From: Syngnathus acus
Taxonomy: Eukaryota > Chordata > Actinopteri > Syngnathiformes > Syngnathidae
Assembly: GCF_901709675.1 (NCBI RefSeq)
Contig: NC_051107.1
Span: 5,644,001-5,708,000, forward strand
Length of the DNA stretch: 64,000 nt
Direction of reading: 5' to 3'
Shown piece after piece: positions 63,390-64,000 of this stretch. Every line of letters begins with the position of its first letter. The first letter of the stretch is position 1. Below the pieces are notes generated by a model, which had not been told where the DNA came from, made no database searches, and was given only the letters and a program-made list of their open reading frames with translations. The position numbers and the translations under genes were made by a program.

Positions 63390-64000
63390 AGTGACCAAAT
63401 TTAGCCAAATAGCAACTTTAACATCAGTTCGGAAACAGTTTCCTCGTTCGTAGCTGCTGTTTTGTGCTAGCCGACGGCAAATCAATCAAAACTCAATCTG
63501 AAAACGACATTATTAGTCAGCACGGTATACTCTGAATACTTTTTATCTTTCAAAAAGTCGACTTTTGCTTCGTTTTTTGGGCTAGCGAAGTTGACGGTCG
63601 CGCTCTTCCCGGTCAACAAACTCACGTGACTGGGCACAGTACGGCAGAGCAGAATGGACAATTAAAACCAAATCGCGAAGTGTCTTGCAATGACATTTCT
63701 GTCCGCAGGAGGGAGTTGTTTGCTAACATTTTTTTATGGCAGCGACTCCAATGAGATGAGCAAGGTCATACAAATAGAGAAAGCAACGTTTTATGGATTG
63801 TTATTGAGTGAAGGACTTTGGGTTGCATTCAAATGTGACAAGTGATGTCATAAATACATTTTGATGACGTAACACAAACTCCAGGGGAGACTGTAGAAGT
63901 CCATCCATATATGTGCACTTTCTATTTACTTTGAAACAACATGAAGCAAAATTACGGACGAGTAGATAACATACGTGCCTTGCCATAATAGGGACAATGT
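63390..64000. promoter_or_regulatory. itfg2 promoter region with CLEAR-type E-box
   Basis: Upstream of itfg2. TCACGTGAC at 63622-63630, 233 bp before the start codon, contains nine of the ten bases of the TFEB/TFE3 CLEAR palindrome and is also a canonical USF E-box. The rest, to the window end, is AT-rich with no recognised exon of a further gene. Confidence 0.45.

Overview
The window is nuclear genomic DNA from a teleost fish with a compact genome. Every gene has short GT-AG introns. Proteins are close in length and sequence to vertebrate families: a mitochondrial SSB, a laminin beta chain, netrin-4, an Sm protein, a tetraspanin and a KLHL protein. Intergenic DNA is rich in poly-A/T tracts, CA/TG microsatellites and AT-rich spacers. 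No bacterial operon, CRISPR array, tRNA, rRNA or recognisable intact transposon was seen. The exact species cannot be read from the sequence.

Twelve protein genes could be rebuilt exon by exon, with open reading frames preserved across every junction. Left part: ssbp1 (-), lamb2l-like laminin beta (+), eri1 (-), tmcc3 (-). Then comes a roughly 7.7 kb gene-poor gap. Middle: ntn4 (-), snrpf (+), amdhd1 (+), tspan9 (-). Right part: elapor2 (-), klhl42 (+), nrip2 (+), itfg2 (-). ssbp1/lamb2l, ntn4/snrpf and elapor2/klhl42 are divergent pairs. lamb2l/eri1, amdhd1/tspan9 and nrip2/itfg2 are convergent pairs.

Functionally the genes are a mixed neighbourhood. Two encode basement-membrane proteins that meet at the same structure: a laminin beta chain and netrin-4, a laminin-beta-derived protein that perturbs laminin polymers. 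Others serve mtDNA maintenance (ssbp1), histone-mRNA and small-RNA 3' trimming (eri1), splicing (snrpf), histidine breakdown (amdhd1), ER or endolysosomal membranes (tmcc3, tspan9, elapor2), ubiquitination (klhl42), transcription (nrip2) and nutrient signalling to mTORC1 (itfg2). Gene order joins blocks that in human lie on 12q22-q23 (TMCC3, NTN4, SNRPF, AMDHD1) and 12p (TSPAN9, ITFG2, NRIP2, KLHL42), plus members from other chromosomes.

No wholly new system was found. The best leads are: (1) four strict matches to the palindromic RFX X-box plus several near matches, all in introns and gaps; (2) many CTCF-like cores at gene borders, including a three-copy tandem repeat behind klhl42; (3) four consecutive intron positions and phases shared by the laminin beta gene and ntn4; (4) a spliced upstream ORF in the laminin mRNA; (5) loss of the aspartic-protease triad in nrip2.
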